Below are positions 1 through 9,306 of a stretch of 16,300 nt of DNA, in pieces. Each line of letters begins with the position of its first letter. Position 1 is the stretch's first letter. The notes beneath the pieces were generated by a model. It ran no database searches. It saw only the letters and a list, made by a program, of their open reading frames with translations, and was not told the origin of the DNA. The position numbers and the translations under genes are program-made. Source of the DNA: VRUB01 sp046758085 (GTDB lineage: Bacteria; Pseudomonadota; Gammaproteobacteria; Acidiferrobacterales; SPGG2); assembly GCA_046758085.1 (NCBI GenBank), contig JBHHZP010000078.1:1-16300 (forward strand). The letters run 5' to 3'.

Positions 1-3000
1 TAACCGTGAACTTCGCGGCGCCGACCATCGCCAAGGCGTTTGCGCCGGACCCGATTGCCGTCGGCGGGACCTCGACCCTGACCTTGACCATTACCAACCC
101 CAACGCCACTGCGTTGACGGGGGCGGCGGTCAGCGATACCTATCCGATCGAGATCACCAATGCGACGCCACATAATGGCGCCACCACCTGTGCCGGCGGT
201 GCCATCACCGCCGCCGATGGTGGCCCCAGTGTCGCCTTGACGACCGCCACCATTCCGGCCTCTGGCAGTTGTACGGTGACAGTGGATGTGACCAGCGTCA
301 CCCCGGGTGGGCCGTATCTCAACACCACCGGCACCGTCACCAGTAATGAGGCGCCGGCCTCGGCCACCGCCACCGATAGCCTAACCGTGAGTGCGCCTGC
401 GCTGATCGAGTTCCAGGCGCCGATCGCCTCTGACCTCGAGGCCACAGGTGGCAATATTCCGAACCTGATCGTCACCGGTGTGGTCGGCGCCGGCCAGACC
501 ATTGATGTCAATGTAACCGGTGGTAGCGCGACGTCTGGTACCGACTTCGCTAACGTGGTGAGCATCACCATTCCGGCCGGTAGCTACACCGGCACGGTGG
601 CGACGGCCATCAACCTGAGCATCGTCGACGATACTGTCGTCGAGCCCAATGAAACAGTCGATCTGCAGCTGGCGAATCCGAGCGCGGGACTGACCATCGG
701 CGACGCGAATGGAAATACCGCGACCCAGAGCACGCATACCTACACCATCAACGATGACGACCAGCCACGCGTCGAACTCAGTACGGCGAGTGCCAGCGAT
801 ATCGAGGCCAGTGGCGGTAACCTTCCGCAGCTGCTGGTCCGTGGCACGGTCGCCGCAGCGACCACCGTCGACGTGACCGTCACCGGCGGCAGTGCCACGG
901 GAGGGGGCATCGATTACACCAACGTGGTGACAGTGGCTGTTCCGGCCGGTGTTTATGACGGTACGCTCGGCACGGCTGTAGCGACTAGTCTTGCCGTCGT
1001 CGATGACACCATCATCGAAGCGACCGAGACCATTGATCTTCAACTGGCGAATCCGAGCGCGGGGCTACTCATCAGTGATGCCGACAGCGATGGCACGACC
1101 CAGGTTACTCATACATACACAATTAACGACGACGATGCGGCCATTGTCTTGAAGTTGACCAAGAGCGCGAACAAGACCGAAGCCGTCGTCGGCGACATCA
1201 TTACCTATCGCGTCGAGCTCAGGAATACGATCACGGCCGATGTGCCCAGCGTGACCGTAGCCGACCAGCTGCCACCGAACTTCAAGTACATCAAGGGCAG
1301 TGCGCGACTCAACGGTGCGCCATTGGCCGATCCATCAGGCAACCGGCCACGGTCGTTCAACCTCGGAACGGTTCCGGCACTGGTTGACGCCAATGGTAAT
1401 GGCGTTGCCGACCCCGGTGAGCCCGGATTCGTTGAGTTACGTTATAAGCTGGTCGTGGGCTCCGCCGCCAAACCTGGCGACCACCAGAACACCGCAGTCG
1501 CGGTCATTAGCATCTGTAGCACGTGTCAGGTCTCCAATCCCGACAGGGCGATTGTCACGATTATACCGGATGCACTGTTCGATCTTGGCACAATCATCGG
1601 CAAGGTGTTCGATGACAAGAACAGTGATGGCGTGCAAAGCCTCGGGGAGTCCGGCGTACCCAACGTCATGGTGGCACTGGACGATGGCACCTATGCGCTG
1701 ACGGACAATTACGGCCGTTATCATTTCCCGGCGGTGGTGCCCGGGCAGCGGATGGTCAAGATAAACCTTCAGAGCGTGCCTGGTATTGCCGGCTCCACCA
1801 CTGAGGAAGCTCTGGTACTGACGGTCACCCCCGGCCTGCTCGCCAAGGCCAACTTCGGCATTCTCTATGAATACACGATCGAGAAAATCGGCCGGTCCGG
1901 GCAGACCGGCGTTCTGGTACAGACCGAGTTCGACGAGCAGCCGATCCGCATCCTGGGTCACGCGGAGTCCCTGACTGTATTAGTCAATGACATGATCGCA
2001 GAACTGCCGCAGAGCAAGATTCAGTTCCGCACCCAGTCACTGGACGACTCACTCGAGTATAACGGTAACCAACTGAAGGCACCGGTGGCATTCTCGGTGA
2101 CGGTTGACCGGTCCCGGGCGGCCAAATCGTGGCGACTGCTGATTCGCGACGCCCAGGAAAAGATCGTGCGCACACTATCCGGCCAAGGCACACCGCCCAG
2201 CGCTATTCCATGGGATGGACTCAGCCGCTCCCAGCAGCTGCTGCGCCCGGGCGCAATCTATCAGTACCAGCTCGAGGTGGATTTCGCTGACGGCACCCAG
2301 TCCAGAAGCGCACGCCAACTATTTGGCGTAAATCGGGCCACCGCAGTATCGCTCAACCTGAGTGGGGGGGCCTTCGATTCCGGATCTCATCAGTTGACGC
2401 CGCGCGCGATCAAAATTCTTAGCGACACGGCTCAGTTAATCCGTCAGTACCCGAATGAGAAGATCGTGATCGAAGGGCATACCGACTGGGTCGGTGCGGA
2501 CGATTATAACGCGGATCTATCAAAGCGGCGCGCACAGGCGGCGCGCGATTACTTAGTTAACGTGGAGAAACTTCCGGCCGAGCAATTCGTGGTCCGCTGG
2601 TACGGCGAGTCGCGGCCCATCGCCAGCAACGAAAGCGACGAAGGCCGAGAGATAAACCGCCGGGTTGAGATCAGCAGCAAGCTCACGAAGGTCGAACGAG
2701 CCAAGCTGCACGACCGTTACCAAGGCGGCGAGGCGCTCGTCAGAATCGACGAACAGTCACAGCCGATCAAGACCGATAGTCGCTTTGCCACGCAGGTGGA
2801 GGCGGACGGAAAGGATCGCCTGGCGATCCAGGTTGGGGACTCGCAAGGCGGGCTGGTGCAAGGATCGGTGCCGTTACCGAGGGTGGAGATTCTCCAGCTG
2901 CAGAAGGAGCTGTTGCCGGCCGGTGAAAAAACGGCTCGCTACGAGGTCAATGGTATCGACACCGGCGACGAAAACTCATCCGGAGGTGTTGCCGTGACCT

Positions 3001-6000
3001 ATACACTTGCAGGTCGCACGGCACCGGACAACCGTGTGGAGCTGGATGGACAACCATTAGAGGTCGACACGCACGGATTCTTCATGAACAAAGTAGCACT
3101 TAAGCCGGGCAACAATACGTTCGGGCTGGTCGTGCGCAATAAAGCCGGCTATATACGTATCGCCAATCTGCGTATCACCGTGTCCGACCAGGATGAAAAT
3201 GGTCCGCTCATGGTAACGGAGCCGATACCTAATCTCACCGTGAGACTTCCGCCTAACGGCGTGCCCGTCTCGACAGAGGAATTGTTCATCCCGGGAGCCA
3301 CCGATCCCGGAAACAGCGTCCGCATAAATGGTCAGCCTGTCGAGGTCCGGGCGGATGGTACATTCAACGCCAGCGTTAAGCTGCCTGTCGGCGCCACCCA
3401 GCTCGTGATCGAGGCAATCGATCCACAGGGGCACAGGGGAACCATCGAGCGCGTCGTCGTGCGCAAGCAAGGCCTGTTTCTGCTGGCGTTTGCCGATACC
3501 AAGTTCAGTCGGATAACCGGTAAAGGCTTCCTCCAGGGCGCCGGCCTGGATGAGAAGACGAAAACCGTGTCGGAAGGACGCGTGGCCTATTACCTCAAGG
3601 GCACCATCGCCGGCAAGTACCTGATTACCTCTGCCTTCGACAGCGGTACACAGGATTTTGACAATCTCTTCGACGATCTCGACGAGAAAGAAAACGATCG
3701 GTTGCTCACCAATCTCAATCCGGACAAGTTCTATCCGGTCTACGGCGACTCCAGCACGATCGTGTATGACGCAGAAAGCCAGGGCAAATTTTATCTGGCC
3801 GTGGATAGCGACGAGATTCATGGTCTTGTAGGTAACTTCCCGGTGAGCTTCTCGGGCACTGAGCTCGCCACCTATCAGCGCACGCTCTACGGTGGGCGCT
3901 TTGCCTACGAATCCAACAAGCGATCTGCCTATGGCCAGCCCAATACTAAGGCCGAGGTTTTTGCAGCAGAGGTCCGACAGGCCAAGGTCAGCGACACGCT
4001 CAGCGCTACGGGCGGATCCTTGTATTACCTGAGTCAGCGCAATGTAATCGAGGGCAGTGAAAACGTCGCAATCGTTGTCAGGCATAAGGACACCGGCCTG
4101 GAGCTCAGCCGCACGCCGCAGAGCCAAAATATCGATTACACGATTAAGTATGACGAGGGTCGCATCATTTTCAACCGCCCGATCGCAAGCGTGCAAACCG
4201 ATGATCAGCTGGTCAACCAGGAGTTGCTGCAAGGCAATCCCGTTTTCGTGCAGGTCGACTATGAAGTCCGGTTGGATTCCTTCGAGCAAAAGAACACCGG
4301 GGCCCGCGTGCGGCAACAGCTCGGTGACCACGTCGCGGTAGGGGCCACCTACGCCAATGAAGATCAGTTGTCGAGCAATTACGAGCTAACAGGCGTGGAT
4401 ACCGAAATCCGCTTCGGTAAGAACAGCCGCATCGTGGCGGAGTTCGCACAAAGCAAGGGCGATGAGGCCATTGTCTTCAACAGCACCGATGGCGGCTTCA
4501 CCTATACCCCGCTTTCGGCATCCGGCAACAAGGAAGGTGATGCCTACAAGCTCGCAGCCGAGCTGGATGTTGGCGAGTGGTTTGGCCGGCCTGATCGCTT
4601 GCACATCGGTGCTTACACCAAGCAACTTGATCCGGGCTTCTCGTCCGATGGAACGCAGTCCGAGCGTGGCACTGAGAAGTCCGGTGTGAACTTCAGCTAC
4701 AAGATCAACAAGAAGGATGTTATCCGCGGCCGTCACGACCGCAACAAGAGCCTGATCACGCCAGCAAAACAGAACCTGACCGATGTGCAGTGGGAACACA
4801 AGGAAAAGCGTTGGAAGCTGACCACCGAGCTGCAAAATAGCGACGGCGTGGATGCTACCGGCAGCAAGATCGAATCCACGACGGCGGCGGCACGCGTGGA
4901 CGTCGACTGGTCGGAGAAGGTTGATTCCTACCTCGAGCATCAGCAGACACTCGATGGCCCGACCAATAACCAGACGACCATAGGTGTGGACTACCAGCTA
5001 CGGGATAAGCTGAAGCTGGGTGCCAATGTCACAACCGGTACCCGCGGTGATTCCGCCCAGCTCGGGGTGACCTATGAGCTTGAAAAACACCGTATTTACC
5101 TGGCCGAGCGGGTAGTGGACGACGCCGGCAGTGGCCGCTCGACCTCGACCGTGGTGGGTTCCGAAAGTGACCTCGGCTCCACTGGGAAGTTCTATACTGA
5201 GTATCAGTGGCGGAGCTTTGGCCAGGATAAGGACAATCTGTCGCTCATCGGGGCACGCCGTCGCTGGGATCTGGGGCATGGTTTAGACCTGCTGCTGCTG
5301 GGCGAGCGCAGCGAGCTCGACACGAGCCCCGAGAAGACGACTCGCTATGCGTTAGCGGCCGGAGTGACCTGGGACAACTCCAGGGGCCTTACGCTCTCAA
5401 CACGCAATGAGATACGCAGGGAAACGGGTGGCCGAGATGTCGAACAGTTTTTTACAACCAATCGCGCCGAGTACATGTTGAACGCGGATCTCAAGATGCT
5501 TGGCTATTGGCGCTATAGCTTCACGCAGGACGACTCGCTTGGTAGTGACAAAACGGAGTTCAACGAGCTCAGCCTTGGTTTCGCTTACCGGCCGGTCGCG
5601 AACGACAGAATTAATGCGCTTTTCCGATACACCAAGCTGTCGAATGCGCCGACCCTGTTCCAGAGTCAGAGCGATGCTCTCATCACGAAGTCAGATGTAT
5701 TGTCTGTGGAGTGGTCATATCAGATCAGGCCCAAGCTCGAGTGGGTCGGCAAGCAGGCCTTCAAGCACTTGGAAGAAGCTGCGCCGAATAGTCCCAGCAT
5801 TGAGAGTGATACGTACCTGACAATTCAGCGATTCAATTATAACTTCTACAAGAAGTTCGACGTCGGCGCAGAGTACCGGATACTTTGGCAAGATGAGCCG
5901 AAAGACAAGTTACAAGGATGGTTACTTGAGTTTATGTGGCGCCCGATAAAACACTTGCGCGTGGGCGTTGGCTATAATGGGACCGATTTCTCCGACGATG

Positions 6001-6062
6001 AGTTCTCAGACAATAATTTCTCAGTCAAAGGCTGGTTCTTCAGACTGCAGGGCACTTACTAA
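1..6062 (+). CDS. Giant multidomain envelope protein (DUF11/Calx-beta/SdrD_B/OmpA-like/Ig/outer-membrane barrel), 5' partial
   Basis: The frame is open at the left edge, so the N-terminus and signal peptide are missing. The GTG at 6 is an internal valine in a Leu-Thr-Val junction that recurs at 381. Residues are numbered from that GTG (2018 visible). Modules in order: DUF11-like module with two Cys (1-127); two Calx-beta-like repeats, each ending near INDDD (about 128-377); DUF11 domain (380-515) with a CSTC pair at 504-507; SdrD_B-like module with a D/N/DG-rich loop at 536-542; FlgD-like Ig module (about 715-790); OmpA-like peptidoglycan-binding domain (797-890) with GHTD, D827 and R842 at the usual ligand positions; two Ig-like modules (about 990-1150); then a region of about 863 residues rich in aromatic and alternating strands. 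It ends FRLQGTY, which resembles a BAM beta-signal with a terminal aromatic residue. This suggests an outer-membrane protein tethered to the cell wall that displays or holds adhesin-like repeats. The ligand is unknown. It is first in a four-gene cluster. Confidence 0.85.
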   Translation, partial: TVNFAAPTIAKAFAPDPIAVGGTSTLTLTITNPNATALTGAAVSDTYPIEITNATPHNGATTCAGGAITAADGGPSVALTTATIPASGSCTVTVDVTSVTPGGPYLNTTGTVTSNEAPASATATDSLTVSAPALIEFQAPIASDLEATGGNIPNLIVTGVVGAGQTIDVNVTGGSATSGTDFANVVSITIPAGSYTGTVATAINLSIVDDTVVEPNETVDLQLANPSAGLTIGDANGNTATQSTHTYTINDDDQPRVELSTASASDIEASGGNLPQLLVRGTVAAATTVDVTVTGGSATGGGIDYTNVVTVAVPAGVYDGTLGTAVATSLAVVDDTIIEATETIDLQLANPSAGLLISDADSDGTTQVTHTYTINDDDAAIVLKLTKSANKTEAVVGDIITYRVELRNTITADVPSVTVADQLPPNFKYIKGSARLNGAPLADPSGNRPRSFNLGTVPALVDANGNGVADPGEPGFVELRYKLVVGSAAKPGDHQNTAVAVISICSTCQVSNPDRAIVTIIPDALFDLGTIIGKVFDDKNSDGVQSLGESGVPNVMVALDDGTYALTDNYGRYHFPAVVPGQRMVKINLQSVPGIAGSTTEEALVLTVTPGLLAKANFGILYEYTIEKIGRSGQTGVLVQTEFDEQPIRILGHAESLTVLVNDMIAELPQSKIQFRTQSLDDSLEYNGNQLKAPVAFSVTVDRSRAAKSWRLLIRDAQEKIVRTLSGQGTPPSAIPWDGLSRSQQLLRPGAIYQYQLEVDFADGTQSRSARQLFGVNRATAVSLNLSGGAFDSGSHQLTPRAIKILSDTAQLIRQYPNEKIVIEGHTDWVGADDYNADLSKRRAQAARDYLVNVEKLPAEQFVVRWYGESRPIASNESDEGREINRRVEISSKLTKVERAKLHDRYQGGEALVRIDEQSQPIKTDSRFATQVEADGKDRLAIQVGDSQGGLVQGSVPLPRVEILQLQKELLPAGEKTARYEVNGIDTGDENSSGGVAVTYTLAGRTAPDNRVELDGQPLEVDTHGFFMNKVALKPGNNTFGLVVRNKAGYIRIANLRITVSDQDENGPLMVTEPIPNLTVRLPPNGVPVSTEELFIPGATDPGNSVRINGQPVEVRADGTFNASVKLPVGATQLVIEAIDPQGHRGTIERVVVRKQGLFLLAFADTKFSRITGKGFLQGAGLDEKTKTVSEGRVAYYLKGTIAGKYLITSAFDSGTQDFDNLFDDLDEKENDRLLTNLNPDKFYPVYGDSSTIVYDAESQGKFYLAVDSDEIHGLVGNFPVSFSGTELATYQRTLYGGRFAYESNKRSAYGQPNTKAEVFAAEVRQAKVSDTLSATGGSLYYLSQRNVIEGSENVAIVVRHKDTGLELSRTPQSQNIDYTIKYDEGRIIFNRPIASVQTDDQLVNQELLQGNPVFVQVDYEVRLDSFEQKNTGARVRQQLGDHVAVGATYANEDQLSSNYELTGVDTEIRFGKNSRIVAEFAQSKGDEAIVFNSTDGGFTYTPLSASGNKEGDAYKLAAELDVGEWFGRPDRLHIGAYTKQLDPGFSSDGTQSERGTEKSGVNFSYKINKKDVIRGRHDRNKSLITPAKQNLTDVQWEHKEKRWKLTTELQNSDGVDATGSKIESTTAAARVDVDWSEKVDSYLEHQQTLDGPTNNQTTIGVDYQLRDKLKLGANVTTGTRGDSAQLGVTYELEKHRIYLAERVVDDAGSGRSTSTVVGSESDLGSTGKFYTEYQWRSFGQDKDNLSLIGARRRWDLGHGLDLLLLGERSELDTSPEKTTRYALAAGVTWDNSRGLTLSTRNEIRRETGGRDVEQFFTTNRAEYMLNADLKMLGYWRYSFTQDDSLGSDKTEFNELSLGFAYRPVANDRINALFRYTKLSNAPTLFQSQSDALITKSDVLSVEWSYQIRPKLEWVGKQAFKHLEEAAPNSPSIESDTYLTIQRFNYNFYKKFDVGAEYRILWQDEPKDKLQGWLLEFMWRPIKHLRVGVGYNGTDFSDDEFSDNNFSVKGWFFRLQGTY
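387..1139 (+). repeat. Tandem Calx-beta-like coding repeats, 375-nt late period
   Basis: Two successive modules inside the giant protein share SDxEAxGGN, VTGGSAT, VDDT and LANPSAGL motifs and end THTYTINDDD. The second halves are offset by exactly 375 nt. A 20-nt block is identical at 669-688 and 1044-1063. The first halves are offset by about 366 nt because of small in-frame insertions. The late block is more alike than the rest, which fits duplication followed by partial divergence or local gene conversion. Calx-beta modules often bind calcium through acidic end loops. The INDDD ends fit this, but binding is inferred. Confidence 0.8.
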
Positions 6063-6076
6063 GGGGAGACAAGCCC

Positions 6077-7411
6077 ATGGGAATGGCAGTTCAAAGTGAG
6101 CAGATATCGCCGTTCACTGACGCAGACGACCGGCAGCAGCGTCGTCTGCGTATGGCCGTTGTCGAGGTTGGTATCGCCGTACTCATTGCGCTTCTCTTCT
6201 TTTTCGTCGTATTGGGGATCATCAACCTCTATCTCCCTCTGGGTACCAGCGTTAGGGAGATGGCGCGCTCCATAGCAACGCCTGTTACGCAATCCCAATC
6301 ACGCGAGGTCGTCATTACCGATGGTAACGAGAGCATCGACTCCTTCTTGACAGCCAGACTTCGCAAGATAAGCAACAGAGTCAATGTGAAGTCTGCCAGC
6401 GACATCGCCTGGTCCACGGCCCAGGTTGGAAAATCACTGTTTGACCGGGATGCCATCCAAACCTATGACGGGGCACGCGCTCTGATCGAGTTTGATGAGA
6501 ACAGCTATCTCGATATTGGTGAAAACTCACTGGTTGTCTTCCAACAGATGAGGCCGGAAATCTTTGCAAGAGAGACACGCTCGTTTCGCTTGCTAGTGGA
6601 GGGTGAATTGCGAGGCAAGCTCTTAGGGTCCGGAAATGGAGCGACTGATCTGCAAATCTCGTTGCCGGGTGCGGAGTTGCGTGCACAGGCCGCCGCTGGA
6701 TCGGGCAATGACGTGGAGTTTCGTGTGGCGGTCAACGCCGATCAGTCATCGACTCTGGCCATATATAAAGGTAACGCTGACGTTCTGGTGGGTGGAAAAA
6801 CCGTACGCCTTGGAAGTAACGTCGGTTTCAAAATCGGGGCCGACGGACAGCTATCCGGCCCGATTCAATTGCCACCGGAGCCGGCGCTCGAGTCTCCTCG
6901 CGATGCGAAGGTCACCTCCTTCCGCAGTCTGCCGCCAAAGGTTGTATTCTCCTGGAAACCAACCGAGTCGGCCACTGCCTATCGGTTCGTGCTCGCGCGT
7001 GACGCCGCATTCCGCCAGATTCTCGTCGATGAGCGACTGGCGAGTACGTCTTTCGCACATGGTAATCTCAAAGGCGGCCGCTATTACTGGCGCGTCCACG
7101 CGATCACGGATCAGCTGGAGAGCGCACCGAGCGAGTCACGGCAACTGATCATGGCGCAGGACCAAAAGCCGCCCAGATTACGCGTGCAATCACCACCCAA
7201 GGTCGTTCATAGCAATACCGTTATACTCCGCGGCCGAACCGAACCGCATGTGAAGGTCTACGTGGAAGGCACACGTGTTCCGATCAACAAAGACGGCGCG
7301 TTTCAATACCAGCTTCCCATCAAGTCTGGTGCTAGTCTGATCGTTATCGAGGCAGTCGATCCGGCCGGCAATGTAGCCTATGAGACGAAGCTCGTAAATG
7401 GGAAATTTTGA
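6077..7411 (+). CDS. Single-pass inner-membrane FecR-domain protein with Fn3-like and Ig-like domains
   Basis: 444 residues. The ATG has GGGGAG 8 bases upstream, and the gene starts 14 bases after the giant-protein stop. A cytoplasmic tail with an arginine cluster is followed by one membrane helix (about 27-54), so the remainder should be periplasmic. Residues about 112-255 form a FecR-type domain (DRDAIQTYDGARALIEF, then the YLDIGENS strand turn). Residues 272-345 match the fibronectin-like module common after FecR domains (FSWKP, AYRFVLARD, YYWRVHA). Residues 365-444 are an Ig-like module ending in VIEAVDPAGN, very like one in the upstream protein. Classical FecR proteins transmit a signal from a TonB receptor to an ECF sigma factor. 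No sigma factor is present here, and the next gene is a histidine kinase. I infer a periplasmic structural or sensory partner of the upstream protein. The ligand is unknown. Confidence 0.85.
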   Translation: MGMAVQSEQISPFTDADDRQQRRLRMAVVEVGIAVLIALLFFFVVLGIINLYLPLGTSVREMARSIATPVTQSQSREVVITDGNESIDSFLTARLRKISNRVNVKSASDIAWSTAQVGKSLFDRDAIQTYDGARALIEFDENSYLDIGENSLVVFQQMRPEIFARETRSFRLLVEGELRGKLLGSGNGATDLQISLPGAELRAQAAAGSGNDVEFRVAVNADQSSTLAIYKGNADVLVGGKTVRLGSNVGFKIGADGQLSGPIQLPPEPALESPRDAKVTSFRSLPPKVVFSWKPTESATAYRFVLARDAAFRQILVDERLASTSFAHGNLKGGRYYWRVHAITDQLESAPSESRQLIMAQDQKPPRLRVQSPPKVVHSNTVILRGRTEPHVKVYVEGTRVPINKDGAFQYQLPIKSGASLIVIEAVDPAGNVAYETKLVNGKF

Positions 7412-7427
7412 GTAAGGGGATCAAGAG

Positions 7428-9251
7428 ATGATCAGTGCAGCCCGTTTTCCGATCCGCCTGAAGATCCTGGTGACATTTCTGGTCGTCATTACCGTCGTTG
7501 TCAGCCTGATCATTATCATGATGGCCAACCTGTTCAATACGGACAAGACGACCTATATTCGTGATCTCACTTCCGTGATCGCGGTAAATGTAGCGGAAGA
7601 AGCTGACTCGCTGCTCGTGGGTTACCGCGAAAAGCTCCAGGTGTTTTCCGACCTGGTGCGCGATCCGCAGCTTGCGCCCGAGCGTAAGACCGGCATGATC
7701 AGCGACCTTTTTCGAAACTTTCCCGATTTCGTCGCCGTTAGTATTCAGAACGAAAGTGGTCAGCCGATCACAATGTATGATGCCAAGACCATGGAAAAAG
7801 CCGGTGCACCGGGCAACACATTTTTGCGGAACCAGGTTGAGCGCAAGCGCTCAGTACAAAGCCTGGGGATGAATCCGGTGTATGTAGAAAACGTCACGAT
7901 GACATCGGACCTTCCACTGCTGTTAATTGCCATAGCACATACTCCCGTCAACAGTAACCAGCCAACGGTAGTTACGGCGTTGGTTCGCCTTGATTCATTG
8001 CTACGTCTGGCGCGGCGTCCTTCCGCATTTCAGATTTTTATCGTTGACTCAGAGGGTGCGCTGATCGCGCACGATAACCTCGAGCTTATTGTGGATCGTG
8101 CTGAGGCCGACTGGATACCCGACGTCGGCCGCCTCTTGGAGCAGGAGCACTGGCTGGGCTCCACGATCGAGTATGAGCAAGACGGCACACCGATGATTGG
8201 TGGCCTCGCGCGCATCGAGAGCAGCGGACTGCTAGCCGGCGCACAAATTCCCAAGGCCGCTGCCTTCCTCACCGCGCGAAAGCTTCTCAATAACCTGATG
8301 TTGCTCGCGCTAGCCCTGCTTGTAGCCACGGCGCTGCTAAGCGTTTTTCTGGCACGCCGCCTTACTCGCCCACTGGAAAAACTAACGCAAGCCGCCCGCC
8401 AGCTCGGGCTGGGGAATTTCAGCATCCACGTCGAGACCTCATCGGCTGATGAGATCGGCGTGTTGTCGGGATCGTTCAACCACATGGCCGACGAGCTGAG
8501 GAAACGATTGGAGGAGCTCCGCAATGCCCAGGCCGCGCTGGTTCAGTCCGAGAAGATGTCGGCGTTTGGTCAGCTCAGCGCAGGCATCGCGCACGAAGTG
8601 AAAAATCCGCTCGCGGGAATCCTCGGGCATGCACAACTTTGTCTGCGCAAGCTCAAGGAGGGTGATCCGCTGCACAACAATATCAGCATCATCGCCCAGG
8701 AGACCAAGCGCTGCACAGAGATCATTACAAATTTGATGCGGTTTGCACGGCAGGAAAAAATGGAATATGAGCCGATCAACCTCAATGACGTGGTGAAACA
8801 GGCCATGGATATGATGGACCATCAGTTGTCCATTAACGAGGTCAAAATCGAGCAAAAGCTCGAGCCGGACCTCCCCCCAATAAATGGGAATGCGAATCAA
8901 CTTCAGCAGGTCCTCATGAACTTCGGAATTAATGCCCAGCAGGCCATGGAGGGCAGCCCCGGCGTCGTTCGGGTAACCACCGAGGCGGACAAGGATGGAA
9001 ATGTGTTGCTGATCTTTGCCGACAACGGGCCCGGGATACCGGCAGATATCCAGGATAAGATCTTCGAGCCGTTTTTCACGACCAAATCAGCCGGCAAGGG
9101 TACCGGCCTAGGCCTGTCGGTAACCTACGGGATAATCAAGGACCATAAAGCAGAAATCACGATCGAGAGTAAGGTCGGGACAGGAACCGCTTTTATCATG
9201 ACATTTCCGGCCTTGACCGACGAAATCGTCATGACCGACACTGCTGCCTAG
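7428..9251 (+). CDS. Membrane sensor histidine kinase (dCache-HAMP-HisKA-HATPase_c)
   Basis: 607 residues. The ATG is preceded by AAGGGG with about 8 bases spacing, and the gene starts 16 bases after the FecR-domain gene. Membrane helix 1 spans about 12-33, a periplasmic double-Cache-like sensor about 38-280 (note FQIFIVDSEGALIAHDN near 201-217), membrane helix 2 about 286-308, and HAMP about 309-361. The H-box is AHEVKNPLAG with the phosphoacceptor H389, of the NtrB-like type. The ATP-binding domain has an N-box with N498 and N502, G1 box DNGPGIP (532-538), F-box FEPFFTTK and G2 box GKGTGLGL (556-563). All catalytic motifs are intact, so it should autophosphorylate and pass phosphate to the response regulator encoded next. 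Cache domains usually bind small molecules. The signal here is unknown and could also come from the two envelope proteins encoded upstream. Confidence 0.95.
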   Translation: MISAARFPIRLKILVTFLVVITVVVSLIIIMMANLFNTDKTTYIRDLTSVIAVNVAEEADSLLVGYREKLQVFSDLVRDPQLAPERKTGMISDLFRNFPDFVAVSIQNESGQPITMYDAKTMEKAGAPGNTFLRNQVERKRSVQSLGMNPVYVENVTMTSDLPLLLIAIAHTPVNSNQPTVVTALVRLDSLLRLARRPSAFQIFIVDSEGALIAHDNLELIVDRAEADWIPDVGRLLEQEHWLGSTIEYEQDGTPMIGGLARIESSGLLAGAQIPKAAAFLTARKLLNNLMLLALALLVATALLSVFLARRLTRPLEKLTQAARQLGLGNFSIHVETSSADEIGVLSGSFNHMADELRKRLEELRNAQAALVQSEKMSAFGQLSAGIAHEVKNPLAGILGHAQLCLRKLKEGDPLHNNISIIAQETKRCTEIITNLMRFARQEKMEYEPINLNDVVKQAMDMMDHQLSINEVKIEQKLEPDLPPINGNANQLQQVLMNFGINAQQAMEGSPGVVRVTTEADKDGNVLLIFADNGPGIPADIQDKIFEPFFTTKSAGKGTGLGLSVTYGIIKDHKAEITIESKVGTGTAFIMTFPALTDEIVMTDTAA

Positions 9252-9295
9252 GTTGCGGTCGACCGATAGTGTATTACATTAACTAGAGAGCAACC
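9251..9295 (+). other. Kinase-cyclase intergenic gap with inverted repeats
   Basis: This 55-base gap is longer than the other spacers of the cluster. GGTTGC (9251-9256) can pair with GCAACC (9290-9295), just upstream of the cyclase start, and GGTCGACC (9257-9264) is a palindrome. Pairing could mask the weak ribosome-binding site. A poor promoter-like pair also occurs (TTGCGG at 9253, TACATT at 9275, 16-base spacer). Neither is strong, so the cyclase gene may simply be cotranscribed. Confidence 0.25.
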
Positions 9296-9306
9296 GGATA
9301 CCGACA

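Noticed and set aside
6..8. GTG at 6 as the true start of the giant gene
   Set aside because: The frame is open to base 1 and the residues form a Leu-Thr-Val junction repeated at 381-389. There is no signal peptide or ribosome-binding site, so it is internal.
381..1043. 220-codon minus-strand open frame
   Set aside because: It is antisense to the Calx-beta repeats, rich in Arg, Asp and Gly as expected of a shadow frame, with no domain.
669..1063. CRISPR-like direct repeats
   Set aside because: Only two copies 375 nt apart, in frame within a coding module. This is protein domain duplication.
3057..4331. 424-codon minus-strand open frame
   Set aside because: It lies wholly antisense to the giant protein's Ig and barrel region, has no family-like motifs, and follows from the codon bias of the real gene.
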